Part shown: positions 1 through 11,357 of the stretch, in pieces
Position numbering within the stretch: the first letter of the stretch is position 1
How the letters are laid out: each line of letters starts with the position of its first letter
Source: Endothia cerciana
Lineage: Eukaryota; Ascomycota; Sordariomycetes; Diaporthales; Cryphonectriaceae
NCBI GenBank assembly: GCA_026119935.1
Contig: JALRMH010000036.1
Span: 62,001-126,000, forward strand
Length of the DNA stretch: 64,000 nucleotides
Direction: 5' to 3'
Made by a program: the position numbers and the translations under genes
Notes under the pieces: generated by a model
Database searches by the model: none
The model's input: only the letters and a program-made list of their open reading frames with translations
Told to the model about the DNA's origin: nothing

Positions 1-2767
1 ACTTCCATTTCTTCCCCCAGACTATCCTCTTTTGCAGGCCATGTGCAGGACGCGCAGGACGCCTGTGGCGCTGCATCATGAATCCTGCAGGTGGCGTAAC
101 ACCAGTAATGGAGATGAGGATCAATAGGCGAGGATATTTTTGGGAGCAAGAGGAGAACACCCACTGCTGACAGTGCACTAGCTGGTCCACTATGTGGTTT
201 CAGGTCGTATTGTTATGGAAGGTCCCCATGTGCCGACGGAAGTACAGTTTTGGGGTAAGGCCAAGCCGTCGCTGAATAACCCTTACGAATGGTTGAAGAC
301 GCGAGGCGAAGCAGGGTCTGGCAGCGATCAAGTCAGACTAACTCGTCTTGACAGCAACTGCATTGCCGACCAACAAGCGCTTATCCCGAATGCTTTCGAG
401 ACACAAGTCGAATTAGAAGGAGAGGGGGGGCCACTGGCATGTAATCTGTTGTTCCTCATCATAAAGCACTCTTGTCAGCCAATTTCAAGATCCTCATCAG
501 CGCTTCAGCCTCAGTGTTCTCTGTCGCCCGATGCACAAGTTCTCCAGCAACTCGGTGCGAAAAAAAACAGAGCTTGCTGTCGCTATTCGTCCGCTTCGAG
601 ACCCTCCATGACTGGAGCGGGCAGCCCGTGGGCGTCCTCCCTTCGTAAGCACGGCCTGCTAGGCGGCTGACCGCTTGCATGTGCATTTTCCCACTGGCGT
701 TGGATGCTTGATGTCACACGACCCGGTGAGGGGCCGCCCGCAAAGATGTACGCGGTGTAGAGAGCCGTATCAGAACTCGAAGCCGGCCCCCGACTGTAAC
801 CCTAGGGGCGCCCACAACATCCTTCCTCGCGGTGATGGTGTCGTCATTTTCTCCATTTCCTATTGACGGAATCACACATGCCATTTGGGCTGACGGCTTG
901 GAGGACGGAGGATCAGCATAGCTGATCTCTCTGGATGATCCCCCATCCTATGCCGCCCTACGCCATATGCGAGCTGGATTTCCGAGTCCGCATTATACCT
1001 TGCTGAAGCGTTTTCCGCGGCTGATCTTCCATCTGCTCACTGCTCACGCGGGAGCGCATCCGCTCGCCCCCCCCCCCCCCCAAAAATTTAACATGACTAG
1101 ACCTCCAATCTGCAGACCCTCTGATCACTTACATCTACATGCTGGCTTAGCATCAGTGGCTACGCTGCAGTAGAAGAGCACTGGAGATCAAGCATCACTG
1201 CAGGCTATGGCGCCGGTCTTCACATTGCGTGGGTTGTGAGGCCGAAGATCGTGTCACGCTGCATTTCTGGTGCCGGCCGACTTCAGGAGATAGTCAACAG
1301 AGCACACGGCGAGTTTCCGGCGACAGATCTACTGGTATGGAAAACTCTAGCGCTTACGTCTCAATTTGCCCGCGAGAAGGTTGAGATCCGTTCCGGGAGT
1401 TGAGAAGCAGGCCTCGCAACTTCAGCGTAAGTACAAGCGTCGAAAGCTTTAAGGCCATGGCCTATGCTAGGATCCCGTGAGACACAGCCCACCTGTGCAT
1501 CTGATTCGAGTATCTGAACAACAGCCCAATTTGTGGACAGACTGCTAGCCTCGAACACGGGGATATGTAAATTCTCGCAGTGCTCAGGTACCTATCTCGC
1601 TAGGCAGGTTTCGGGACACTGACTACTTAGGTAGATAAACTTCTCTTGAGTCTTTGCTACCTAGTTGAGTATGAAAAGACCCGCATCGTTTGTAGCATTG
1701 ATTACAGCTAGCCCCCGCCAGTGTCTTTATGGAGACATTGAACAAATATAGGATCACCTATATCACCTAATGATGTGCAATTCAGGATATTTCCAATCTT
1801 TGTGACATTGTTTGGTATCTCTTTCTTTCCATAACACAATTGTGCAATCACACGGATCCACACTAAGCCATCAAGTACCTGCTCGTTTCTGTCAAATCGT
1901 ATTTTCTCGTGGCCTCTGTCTTCGTGTCGTCATCTACTCCCCTTCAGTCCTCAGCCAACCTGAGCTCTTTTTAAAATCTGCCGTTCTATTAAACAATGTG
2001 CTACAGACGAAGTTTCTCAGCCATAAGCCATGGCCTCTTACAACTACAGTTCGTGTTCTCTTAGACCACCCACGACTATTCTCATTCCATGGTACCCTCA
2101 CGTTCAACGTCCAATAAAGCGTTTCTTATTCATCTCCTCTCTCTCCCTGTGCCTGGCTGAACTCGCATCTTAGCCTCTTAGTTTGTAACCATTTCCCCTT
2201 CTTTATTCGATGAATATACACTCCAAAAAGTACACGATATCTTCACCTCTCCCTGATCTAGTCGTGATAGAGCATCAATTGCGTACTTGGTTCATCAGAA
2301 TTGTCCCTATGCCAGCGGGTGTTAGTCAGGTGCGTCCCGATGGAATGCAAGTAGCTTCAAAGTGAGAAAGAAGGATCCAGTATTGGTGACCCAACCCGGC
2401 ATTCCCCTCTCCCTTCCTGTGAGGGGAAGTCTTGAAAGGTGTACGGATCTCGATCAAACTGGGCTCGTCCTGAAGTGGTAAGTAAAGTCCAGCTGCTGAC
2501 TGGACAGTCCTTGTGCTTGTCGATGTCGATCTTGCCCCTGTAGACCATCACACGGCAGCTCTGATATCATCATGAGGGTGTGAGCAGTGCACGCCACCTT
2601 TTGGGGGTAACAGTATAGACCTGGCCATCTCATGAAAGTGGGGAAGCCGCCTGTGAGGTGGGATTATGAAGGCTCCAAGCCGCGAGCAGGAAATCAGATT
2701 CATTGAAATTCTCATTCATCTACACAGACACCACCCAACGGCACCTTCGGACATCTCATAATAAACC
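1..2767. other. Gene-free stretch at left edge
   Basis: No reading frame here has the look of a protein: the longest (194-670) is 158 codons, of mixed composition, with no recognisable motif and no splice-joined continuation. A run of 15 C lies at 1067-1081. The part from about 1600 to 2300 looks richer in A and T than the flanks. It may hold the far upstream region of the small gene at 2768. I see no RNA gene or repeat. Confidence 0.5.
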
Positions 2768-3036
2768 ATGCCCTCCGCCTCTGAAAAAGCCAAGGAAAAG
2801 TTGCAGGCCGTCCTCAACGCCGATCGGCAGGACTGCAGCAGTGAGTTCCCGTTGTGTCGTCGTGCTGCAGATGTGCTAAGCCCTCTTCGACAGATCGAAA
2901 GAACCGCATTGTCACGACGCGTTACCCTGCTGGTGGTTCAGAGGTGACAAACAGGATGGATTATCCAAATCGTCGCGGTAGCACCGGCGGTCTGAGAGGA
3001 GCGATAAAGGATATGCTGAACCGTCCTGCTTATTGA
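2768..3036 (+). CDS. Small two-exon hypothetical protein (71 aa)
   Basis: Exons 2768-2840 and 2894-3036, joined across a 53-nt GT-AG intron (donor GTGAGT, acceptor CGACAG); the phase-1 junction gives one open frame of 71 residues ending at TGA 3034-3036. The start sits in a good context (aaaccATG). The product is basic and polar, begins MPSASEKAKEKLQAVLNADR, and has a helical N-terminus followed by an Arg/Gly/Asn-rich tail ending NRPAY. There is no signal peptide or membrane segment. I do not recognise the family; the splice-joined frame and biased composition make a real small gene likely. It is convergent with the VOC gene, whose stop lies about 200 nt away. Confidence 0.6.
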
Positions 3037-3238
3037 TGTGGGGGAAGGGAGGGGGGGAGTATATGGTCAGGAGGGCAGCCTGCGGACGAAGAGAAGCAGC
3101 GCACACAATTAATCGCTGGCGTTTCTGTGTCCTGATTGTATTATAACTCAGGCATGTTCCCATTCATGAAAGCCTATCCCGTACCCAGGAGAGCCTTTCC
3201 CGCAGCAAGCGCACCCGAGTGATTCACCGAGCCACCGC

Positions 3239-3706
3239 CTACTGAGGATCATGACAGACAGCCTCGATGTTGTTGCCGGCAGGATCAATCACAAACGCCC
3301 CATAATAGTTGGCATGGTGGTGACTCCTCAGCCCTGGCTTCCCGTTGTCCTTGCCGCCAGCTTTGATCGCCGCCTCATACCATGCATCCACAGCAGCACG
3401 ATCTGTTTTCGCGTTGACCAGTCAGTCTCGACGCCTTCCAGGTTTGCTTCCGAGACGAGACGAACACATACCTTTGCAGCGGAATGCGTGGTGGGTCCTG
3501 GGAGGCTTGTCCGGCTTCGAGGCGATCCACCAGTCCGTCTGCATCTGGTGGTGTGGCATGCCGCGGTCGCCGAAGCCGGCAAATGCTTGATTGGGGCCGA
3601 ACACGTGGAGCTTCTCGTAGCCGATGGACTTGAGGACTTCTTCGTAGAAAGCCACGGTGGCCTTGTGGTCCTCGGCGGCGACGCACAGCTGGGTGTGATC
3701 GATCAT
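3239..3706 (-). CDS. Glyoxalase/bleomycin-resistance (VOC) family protein, 132 aa
   Basis: Exons 3472-3706 and 3239-3402 with a 69-nt intron (donor GTATGT, acceptor AACAG), phase 1. The start chosen opens with MIDHTQLCV, the usual first beta strand of single-domain VOC proteins (metal-ligand-type His at residue 4). A longer in-frame start at 3829 would add a 41-residue leader with no homology-like features. Seen: the first half with AFYEEVL helix and GMPHHQ, the second half with HANYYGAFVIDPAGNNIEAV, the typical closing strand with a Glu ligand. Family knowledge: such fungal proteins are dioxygenase/lyase-fold enzymes of unassigned substrate, often in detoxification. It is transcribed away from the flavin monooxygenase gene, with 1.2 kb between the starts. 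Confidence 0.85.
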
Positions 3707-4933
3707 GTTGGCGGGCTGAGTCGGGGAACGAAGACAGGGCTTGTGCTCGGGTTTGCTATGGGGTGTAATCAACGATATCGATCGAGAAACGAAGATTCCA
3801 TCGCTTCCTAGACCAGTGAGCTCGGTCACTCGGTTAATATAATAGTTTCTCTGTCGTCCCCCGCCGTGCCCGCTTGTACCATAATCGGCACCGTTCTACA
3901 GTAGTAGCCTTAGTTGAGGTCCTCCAGGGTTGAATCCTCCGGGCGAAACCTGCCCGCTCTGGTGGTGAGCGCGGCCCTGAACACGGGGGTGGACGGATTA
4001 GCTCGGCCTGTCACAAATGTCCGGTGCTGCACGACGAGCCGACTTCCACGGCCAGACCCGGAGGACGGTTGGCCCGACGCGCTGGGCACGTCTCGGCAGA
4101 GGACCAATTGAGGCTTTGCTCGAAGAGAAGAGTCACCCAAAAGACAGACGGGCGAGCGCACCAAACAAGGGCGCAAGCATACTGCCAGGCGGTTAACCAG
4201 GTCGACCGGGATGACGGACACCGGTGCTTCGCCTCAAAATTCTGCCTCGGACGAGTATGCATGCACGCCAGGCCGAGGCCATCCGCAGTCTGCTAGTATA
4301 TCCGCAAACACCCTTTCGACCTGTCTGTCGTGTCGGGCCGGGACTCGATACACACGATAGTCAGGTCTCGGACTGGAGACATCGTGACGAGGCGGGAACG
4401 CACAGAGTGATGGCCAGGCCGACCAGACTAGCAAGGCGAAATTCTGGCCGTGTTGGGCAAAATGCAGGCGAGAGATGTCACGGAACGAACCGATGAATAC
4501 GATGGATGGTCGGTTGTTTAGCTGCACGGGTCGACGACGGTGGCGAGGGGTGTCGAGCTATCATCTTCCGAGGGCACACCCTCTCAACCTCCCAGGTCTA
4601 ACACCAATGACACACCTTCAATCCGGCTTGGCGACTCGCTGAGTCGCCTCGGGACCAGAAGACGAGACCTCTTAAATATATTTGCCCCTATTCTATACTC
4701 ATTTGGCAAGATGGGAAAGCATCTCCGAGTGCATGGCAGCAGGGGTATTTGATAGCGAACCATCTCATGGGAACAACCCTGGCTGCAATGCGAGTTACCT
4801 CGGCTGCAATGCACAGCTGTCGAGCAGCAGTGTTCTCCAAATCTCTGGATCCTCACGTAGCAACACCACTTTAAGAGACCGTGGGCACAGAACGACAATA
4901 CGCACCACCACCAGAGGAACATCTGTCGGCAAC
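3707..4933. promoter_or_regulatory. Divergent intergenic region VOC / monooxygenase
   Basis: This spacer separates the starts of two divergently transcribed genes and so should hold both promoters. A TATA-like stretch (TTAAATATATTT, about 4672-4683) lies about 250 nt upstream of the monooxygenase ATG. The frames inside it on both strands look like chance frames in GC-rich DNA. The monooxygenase frame stays open back to 4682, but the extension is low-complexity and non-conserved-looking, so I regard it as 5' leader. Confidence 0.4.
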
Positions 4934-6860
4934 ATGGCGGACACTGATAAAGCAGGAGAGCCTTGCGCCTACACGCAGTTCGCCTGCATCGGGACCGGAT
5001 TCTCAGGCATCGGCCTCGGAGCGACCCTCAAGCGCTGGTACGACATCAGCGACGTGCAGTTCTTCGAGCGCAACGCCTCGCTCGGCGGGACCTGGTTTGC
5101 GAACCGCTACCCGGGCTGCGCATGCGACATTCCCAGCGCTCTGTATTCGTTGTCCTACGAGCCAAACCCGGACTGGTCGAGGGTGCTGCCGCCGTCGACC
5201 GAGCTGTGGGGGTACCTGGACCGTGTCGCGGGCAAGTATGACCTGCACCGCCGCATGACGTTTGGCGTGGAGGTGAGGAGGGCGGAGTGGGTTGAGACGA
5301 GGGCTAGGTGGCGGTTGACCGTGGTAAGGTTGGAGGATCAGAAGCCGTTCCTCCATGAGTGCCAGTTTTTGTTTGGCGCGACAGGGCAGCTGGTGCGCCC
5401 GAGGGAGCTGGACGTTCCAGGGGTGGAGAAGTTCAGGGGCCCCATCTTCCATAGTGCGCAGTGGCGAGAGGACGTCGACCTGGCAGGAAAGAGAGTCGTG
5501 GTCTTTGGCAACGGGTGTACGGGCGCACAGGTTGTGCCGGCCATCGTGGGCAGGACGAAGCACCTGACGCACATCGTCCGGACCAAGCATTGGATTCTCC
5601 CAGGTATCGATCGCTTGATCGACGATTCCACGCGAGCGATCCTGAGGAAGCCCCTGATGGGTAGACTGTCGCGGTTCGCGATATTTTTTTTTGCCGAGGA
5701 GCAGCTGAGGTACTTCTACACAAACTGGGATGGGAACCGATACCGCAAGAAAGTGACGAAGAGGGCCGAGGATTACATGCGCAAGATGGCGCCGGCAAAA
5801 TATCATGATATCCTGATTCCGGACTTTGAGGTTGGGTGTAAGAGGAGGATATTTGACCCGGGGTATCTGGAGTCCCTACACGCCGAAAACCTTGAGTTGA
5901 CCGATGCCCCTGTGGCAGAGATCGTGCCCGAAGGTGTGAAGCTGGCAGACGGGAGACTCATCGAAGCAGATGTCATCGTCGCCTGCAACGGATTCAAAAT
6001 GGATGACTTCATGTTTCCCATGGAAGTTATTGGTGTTGGAGGAGAGACGGTCAAGGAACACTGGGCGAAGTTTGGCGGTGCCCCCGAGGCGTATAATTGT
6101 TCTGTCATGAGTGGATTCCCCAACTTCTTCGCCATTCTGGGTAAGTCAGCAGTCCTCATGCAGATACCCTGAATACATATGCCCAAGCCCGCAAAGACCC
6201 AGCTCGGGGTCGGTCCGGAACATTCGGCCAAAGGCTGACATTTGTCGACACTACCCAGGACCCAACACCCTGACCGGTCACACATCAGCCATCATGGCCT
6301 CCGAGAATTCCATCAACTATGCCCTCAGGGTCATCAAGCCGCTGCTGGATGGCCAAGGTACCACAGCAGAGCTGTCGTCTGATGCGGAGAAGAAGTACGT
6401 GCATAGGATGCAAGACGCCCTGTCTAAGACTGTGCTAGCGACGGGATGTGGAAGCTGGTACGTCTCGAAGCTGGAAGACGGAAGGGAGTGGAACTCGACA
6501 ATCTACCCGTGGACACAAGGTCATTATTGGTGGCGTAGCTTGTTTCCAGTGTGGAGAGACTGGCAGTTCAGAGTAAGTGGTGGTCCCGACAGCCCTCCTC
6601 TCGAGGGGTCACGCGGGTTAAATGTTGACCGTGAACAGGGGCGAACTCAGAAGCGGCGTAAATCGGTACTTGGACGGCTTGTGCTATCGATGGGCCTGAC
6701 AGGAGTACTGGCATTGCTTTTCTTATATATTCGAAATGGTCGTCTCGGGCTCAAGCCCGTGCCGGACGACTTCAGGAGGTACCTGGGCCTGATCCAGAGC
6801 TCTCTTGCTAGATGGAAGCCGGTGGGTTACCGTGGCTCACGAAGGAGTCGGGGGCGGTAA
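4934..6860 (+). CDS. Baeyer-Villiger-type FAD/NADPH monooxygenase, C-terminal membrane segment (580 aa)
   Basis: Three exons: 4934-6140, 6259-6572, 6639-6860 (introns 118 and 66 nt). Seen: an FAD Rossmann motif GTGFSG (residues 20-25), GGTWFANRYPG, the Baeyer-Villiger fingerprint FRGPIFHSAQW (167-177, exact FxGxxxHxxxW), the NADPH motif GNGCTG (192-197) and the ACNGFKMD motif near residue 355. This identifies a class B flavoprotein monooxygenase, which inserts oxygen next to a carbonyl or oxidises a heteroatom; the substrate is unknown. After the catalytic part, residues about 510-530 form a hydrophobic segment followed by an Arg-rich tail, so the enzyme is probably membrane-anchored. The 66-nt second intron is frame-neutral and has no stop, so retention would give a 602-residue form. 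No biosynthetic backbone gene lies nearby; a role with the divergent VOC gene in detoxification is only a guess. Confidence 0.9.
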
Positions 6861-7954
6861 ACTTGAGAGTCCTGATATGGCTGCCTGTAGCGTTGTCAAA
6901 GGGTGCCCGTGGTAAGGAATGGCGCTGAAGTGTTGACCTCGGACAAGGCTGAGGTGGGGATGCTGTCCATCATCGAGGCTGTCGCACGGAGTGAGCATCG
7001 ATAGAAATCACTTCTTCCGCCGCTGTATGACTTCTGACATGGGGTGAGGTGTTGATTTCGCGGGTTTATGTTGGCTGTGGCACGCCGCAGATATTACCAC
7101 TGGTCGGTGACATCAGACAGGTCTGAGTCACGGCAGACTGGTGCGTCGAAGCAGATACTAACAGGCTCAGTGGGCGGACGCGGGCAGACAGTCGAGGAAC
7201 TGTGAGAAATGAGAAATGCGTCTTGGGCTCAAAACCCAGCGCTTCCGCCAGTAAACTGCCTGACAGCTTCAGCAGCTCATCCTGCTAGCCAGGCGTCTAA
7301 CGGACAGGCGTGGTGGACTTCTGTCTGTCCGTAAGAGCTTACAGGGAGCGGCTGAGGCGATGGGCAACTCTCGACTCAGTTCACTTTGGCAAAGCGCCAC
7401 GGCCGAGACCTCGAACGCACGAGTTGGAACCGAGCGACTACATAATACTAACCCGGAGGGGCGTTCCACCCAGTGTAATGGAAATGAATTCTTCGTCATG
7501 TCACCGCATCAAGCAGCGAGCATAATGAAAAAAATTGGTAGCTTCTCTTTGATTGAGCGTGTCATCCTTAGTGCAGGGGCCATGCTAATCTTCTCTCTGC
7601 ATTGCTGTTAGTGAGGGTTGAAAATGCGGATATTGGGGGGTGGAACTCACGTATCGTTTCAAATTGACCAAATGCCCGAAGGCGAGGAGAAGAAGAAGGA
7701 AACGAGCAAAGAGTAGGCCGGCGGCCCAGATTATATAGTTGGAGAGGTCTGTGCACGGACCACCTGCATCGACCACTGGCCGCCTTCTTTTTTTGGCTTA
7801 GCGTGGCCCGCAGAGACGCGGCAGAACCTCCAAAGAAAAGAAAATTCCCGGGACCTCGCCTTCACGTCGAGGCTGGTAGAAACCGCTTGCGACAGCTCTA
7901 GTCGCCAAGGTGCCATATTCTCAAGCTTGACTGCCCCGAGAATAGACCGTCACC
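6861..7954. other. Intergenic region upstream of ESF1
   Basis: About 1.1 kb without a supported gene. Short frames at 7269-7611 and 7568-7916 overlap on both strands and show no motif. It must contain the 3' end of the monooxygenase transcript and the ESF1 promoter. I see no repeat. Confidence 0.5.
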
Positions 7955-10096
7955 ATGTCTTCCAAGCAACACTCCAAATCCAAGAGCCGAGGTGGCCCCT
8001 CCTCGGCCAAGATCACCGACGCCCGCTTCGCCAGCTTCGAGACCGATCCCCGCTATGCCCTCCCGTCCAAGCGCAAGGCCAAGACCACCATCGACAAGCG
8101 CTTCTCGCGCATGCTCAAGGACGACGAATTCACTGCGACTTCCAAGACCGACCGCTATGGCCGGAGGATCAAGTCCGACTCTAAGAAGAAGGCGCTGCAG
8201 AGGCTGTACCAAGAGGAGGACGAGGACGAGAACGAAGACGAGCCAGAGGAGGGCGACGGGGTAGAGGTCGAGGAGGATGACATCGTCCTGCGGGAGCTGG
8301 ACAAGGCCAAGGCGAAATATGATCCCGCGAGAGGCGGTGGCTTCTCGTCGTCCGAGTCCGACTCTGATTCAGATGAGGAGGAGGACGACGACGACGACGG
8401 CGAGGAAGAGGAGGTTGATCATGCACCGGACATGCAGCAGTACCGGACCCAGCAGGCGGACGTCGAGACTGGTGAGGTCACGAATCGCATAGCTATCGTT
8501 AACCTCGACTGGGACAACATCAAGTCTGTGGACCTGATGGCCCTGTGCAACAGCTTCGTCCCGCTCGGTGGGCGCATAGAGAAAGTCTCCATCTACCCAT
8601 CCGAGTTTGGCAGGGAGAGGATGCAGCGCGAGGAGCTCGAAGGGCCGCCAAAGGAGATCTTCAAGCAGAGCAGCGCCGATCACGATGTGGAAACCCCAGA
8701 AGACAGCGACGAGTCGGAGGACGATGCCCAAGACAGCGACGAGGAGGCCGAGGACAAGCTCCTCAAAGAGCAAAATGACGAGGACTTCGACAGCGATGCG
8801 CTGCGGACATATCAGCTCGACAGGTTACGATACTACTACGCGGTCATGATCTGCTCAGACAAAAACACCGCGCAGAAGATCTACGAGGAAACGGACGGCT
8901 CGGAATACTTGTCATCGTCAAACTTCCTCGACCTGCGGTTCGTGCCGGACGACGTCACATTCGACGAGGAGCCTCGGGATGAATGCAAGAGCGTGCCAAA
9001 GAACTACAAGCCCGTCGAGTTTGTGACGGATGCGCTGCAGCATTCTAAGGTCAAGCTGACTTGGGATATGCACCCAGAGGAGACCAACCGTAAGGAGACC
9101 ATGAAGAATGCATTCAGTGGCAGCCGAGATGGCATTGCGGAAAACGACATCAAAGCATACCTGGCCAGTGGCAGCGAGGACGAAGAGGAGGAGGGGGGGG
9201 AGGAAGAGGAGGAAGGGGAGGAAGCTGGCGCGGCGGGGGTCTCCGGTGCCCCAAAGTTGAGCAAGAAAGAGCTTGCTCGCAAGAAGATGCGAGAAGCGCT
9301 TGGCTTCAAGGACGAACCTTCGGACAAGTCATCCAAATCCGGCCCTGTAGGAGGCATGCAGATCACGTTCACATCTGCACTGACAGAGGACGTGAGCAAG
9401 AAGGCGCCCGGAGAGGAAACGACGGCAGAGAAGTACATCCGCAAGGAGCGAGAGAGAAAGGCCAAGCGGAAAGAGAAGGCTGTGGCGAACAGACAAGGCG
9501 CCGGGGCTGAAACCGAACATGGCCCGCAGGAAGACCTCGGTTTCGATGACCCATTCTTCACAGCCGAAGAGCCGGAGACGAAAACAAGGTCTGCCACCAA
9601 CAAGGAAGAACGGCGCAAGAGGCGTGAGGCACGGGAGGCCGAGGAGAAGCACAACGCAGAGGAGAAGGCTCAGCTACAACTCCTCATAGCAGACAATTTT
9701 GACGGGGAGGGCAGTCACCTGGACCACTTCGACATGAATGAGATCCTGAAGGCTGAGAAGAATCAGAAGAAAAAGGGTAAGAAGGCCAAGAAGGACGCAG
9801 AGGCTGCGGCTGGACTGCAAGATGACTTCCAGATGGATGTTGATGGCGATCGGTTCAAGGCCGTCTTTGAGGACCATGAATTTGCCATTGACCCATCCAA
9901 CCCTAAGTTCAAGGGTACTAAAGGCATGAAGAAATTGCTGGAGGAGGGTAGGAAGAAGCGGAAGCATGGCGGTGATGAGGATGACGGTGAGCGGCGGAGG
10001 GACAAGAAGTCTAAGAAGATAATAGTTGCTGGTGGTGGCAATGACCTGGGTAGTCTCGTCAGCTCTATCAAGAAGAAGTCTGGTAGTAGGAAGTAG
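7955..10096 (+). CDS. esf1: Pre-rRNA processing factor ESF1 (713 aa)
   Basis: An intronless frame with an ATG in good context (caccATG). ESF1 is an essential nucleolar protein of the small-subunit processome, needed for 18S rRNA maturation. Seen: the conserved start (ITDARFASFETDPRY, then KRFSRM and KTDRYGRRI, residues about 24-75); a first acidic block; a central RRM-like region from about 170 with IAIVNLDWDNIKSVDL, interrupted by acidic insertions and resuming at DRLRYYYAVMICSD; a second acidic run near 410-425; long Lys/Arg/Glu-rich stretches; and a C-terminal NUC153-type motif (RFKAVFEDHEFAIDPSNPKF, about 630-650) before a basic tail that is a likely nucleolar signal. Length and order of parts match fungal ESF1. 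It has no functional link with its neighbours. Confidence 0.96.
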   Translation: MSSKQHSKSKSRGGPSSAKITDARFASFETDPRYALPSKRKAKTTIDKRFSRMLKDDEFTATSKTDRYGRRIKSDSKKKALQRLYQEEDEDENEDEPEEGDGVEVEEDDIVLRELDKAKAKYDPARGGGFSSSESDSDSDEEEDDDDDGEEEEVDHAPDMQQYRTQQADVETGEVTNRIAIVNLDWDNIKSVDLMALCNSFVPLGGRIEKVSIYPSEFGRERMQREELEGPPKEIFKQSSADHDVETPEDSDESEDDAQDSDEEAEDKLLKEQNDEDFDSDALRTYQLDRLRYYYAVMICSDKNTAQKIYEETDGSEYLSSSNFLDLRFVPDDVTFDEEPRDECKSVPKNYKPVEFVTDALQHSKVKLTWDMHPEETNRKETMKNAFSGSRDGIAENDIKAYLASGSEDEEEEGGEEEEEGEEAGAAGVSGAPKLSKKELARKKMREALGFKDEPSDKSSKSGPVGGMQITFTSALTEDVSKKAPGEETTAEKYIRKERERKAKRKEKAVANRQGAGAETEHGPQEDLGFDDPFFTAEEPETKTRSATNKEERRKRREAREAEEKHNAEEKAQLQLLIADNFDGEGSHLDHFDMNEILKAEKNQKKKGKKAKKDAEAAAGLQDDFQMDVDGDRFKAVFEDHEFAIDPSNPKFKGTKGMKKLLEEGRKKRKHGGDEDDGERRRDKKSKKIIVAGGGNDLGSLVSSIKKKSGSRK

Positions 10097-10744
10097 ACGT
10101 ACTAGAGTCTAGAGGTACAGCCGTTAAAGAATACGATACCCAATGAACCTTCAAGACGCCTGTGAGTGGTCTCTGTCCGGTAGGAAAGCAAATTATCCGG
10201 CTTTCGCCTGCGAATCCAGGCATGAGAATATTTGTCTCAGAGCTTCCACCAACTCTCCCTTCCATCCAAACACGACGCACTATCTCAGACATGGTTCAGT
10301 AGCCTGCTGGCATGATCTGCTACTTCTACTTGACGGTAAAGAAAAGGCAAATGTCAGTACAGCTACTACGAATTGTAGCACTAGGCGCTGGAACTCAAGC
10401 CTAGGCTGAGAATCTGATCAATGTAAATGCCCACCACATAAGATAATCATAAAGAATGTGCTTCAGATTTCGTACTCCTGTGCTTACGTAGCGCTGGCCA
10501 AAGATAGTTAGCTGGATGCCAGTTGGCCGCGGGAGGCCCGCCGCGACCATGCATCCATCCTACCACGCCGACCGCCCAACATTCACCTCCGCCTAAACTC
10601 CCCTCCCTGATAAACTTTCCATTCCAACCTACAAACTTCCAACACTCCGTCAACGTAGAATACTCCACACACGATTATCCCGGCAACCGAAGACAGCAGC
10701 ACTCCCAGACGTCCACCCTCACTACGATCCACCAGCAAACAACC
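10097..10744. other. Intergenic region, ESF1 to IFI6-like gene
   Basis: About 650 nt with no coding potential of note. The last 200 nt before the next ATG are rich in C and A (CCACC, CAACC, CAACA), as is common in fungal 5' leaders. No terminator or repeat could be recognised with confidence. Confidence 0.5.
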
Positions 10745-11357
10745 ATGAACGCCGCAAAGAACGCGATTATCGCCAGCCTCGCGATCACAAAGGAGGTCGT
10801 AAACCCCGAGACCATCCGCGCAGGTCTCGTGGCAGCCGCCGAGAAGGGAAAAGACCTCGCTAATGCAGCACCTGGTGCCGCCACCCAGGCAAGTCACCAA
10901 TATAGACCCACGGAGGCGCCGGCACCAGAACGTAGCTGACGGATATAGACTACTGACTGGGCTGCTGCCAACCCAGGCACCGCAATCTGTGCGGCTGTCG
11001 GCGCCGTAGGGGTCGGACTCGTCGTTGCTCCCATGGCGGCGGCTGGGCCTGTTATGGCGGCTGCTGGCTGGGGCGCTACGGGCCCTATCGCAGGTACGTG
11101 AGCTCGTCCTCTGGAGGTTCCCTGAAACCTTGAGACAAATGAATGAGGCGAATGACGTCGATACAGGCACACTCGCTTCGGGCATCCAGGCCGGCATCGG
11201 CAGCGTCGCAGCTGGAAGTGCGTTCGCCACCATCCAGAGCGCCGCGATGGGCGGAGCCGGAGCCGCGGCTGTCGCCGCCTCTGTCCAGGGCGTAGGAGCT
11301 GGTATGGTTGCAGCTACAGCCGGTGTTGCGGCTTGGATGTCGAAGATTCGAGGATGA
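10745..11357 (+). CDS. IFI6/IFI27 (ISG12)-like small membrane protein, 159 aa
   Basis: Exons 10745-10888, 10949-11093 and 11167-11357. The first intron (60 nt) is GC-AG (CAG|GCAAGT...TATAG), the second (73 nt) GT-AG; both joins keep the frame (phases 0 and 1). After a helical N-terminus (AKNAIIASLAITKEVV) come long Gly/Ala-rich hydrophobic stretches: ICAAVGAVGVGLVVAPMAAA, AGWGATGPIAG, then IQAGIGSVAAGSAFATIQSA and GVGAGMVAATAG, ending WMSKIRG. This GX-rich double hairpin with the SVAAGSAFATIQSA pattern is the signature of the interferon-alpha-inducible 6/27 family, which in animals are mitochondrial or ER membrane proteins acting in apoptosis. Fungal members exist but their role is unknown; mitochondrial or ER location is inference. 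Confidence 0.85.

Noticed and set aside
194..670. 158-codon plus-strand frame near the left edge
   Set aside because: Composition is that of random sequence and no domain or intron-joined extension was found.
4682..4933. Earlier in-frame start for the flavin monooxygenase
   Set aside because: The added 84 residues are low-complexity and lie next to a TATA-like element; the FAD motif begins in the normal place from the start at 4934.
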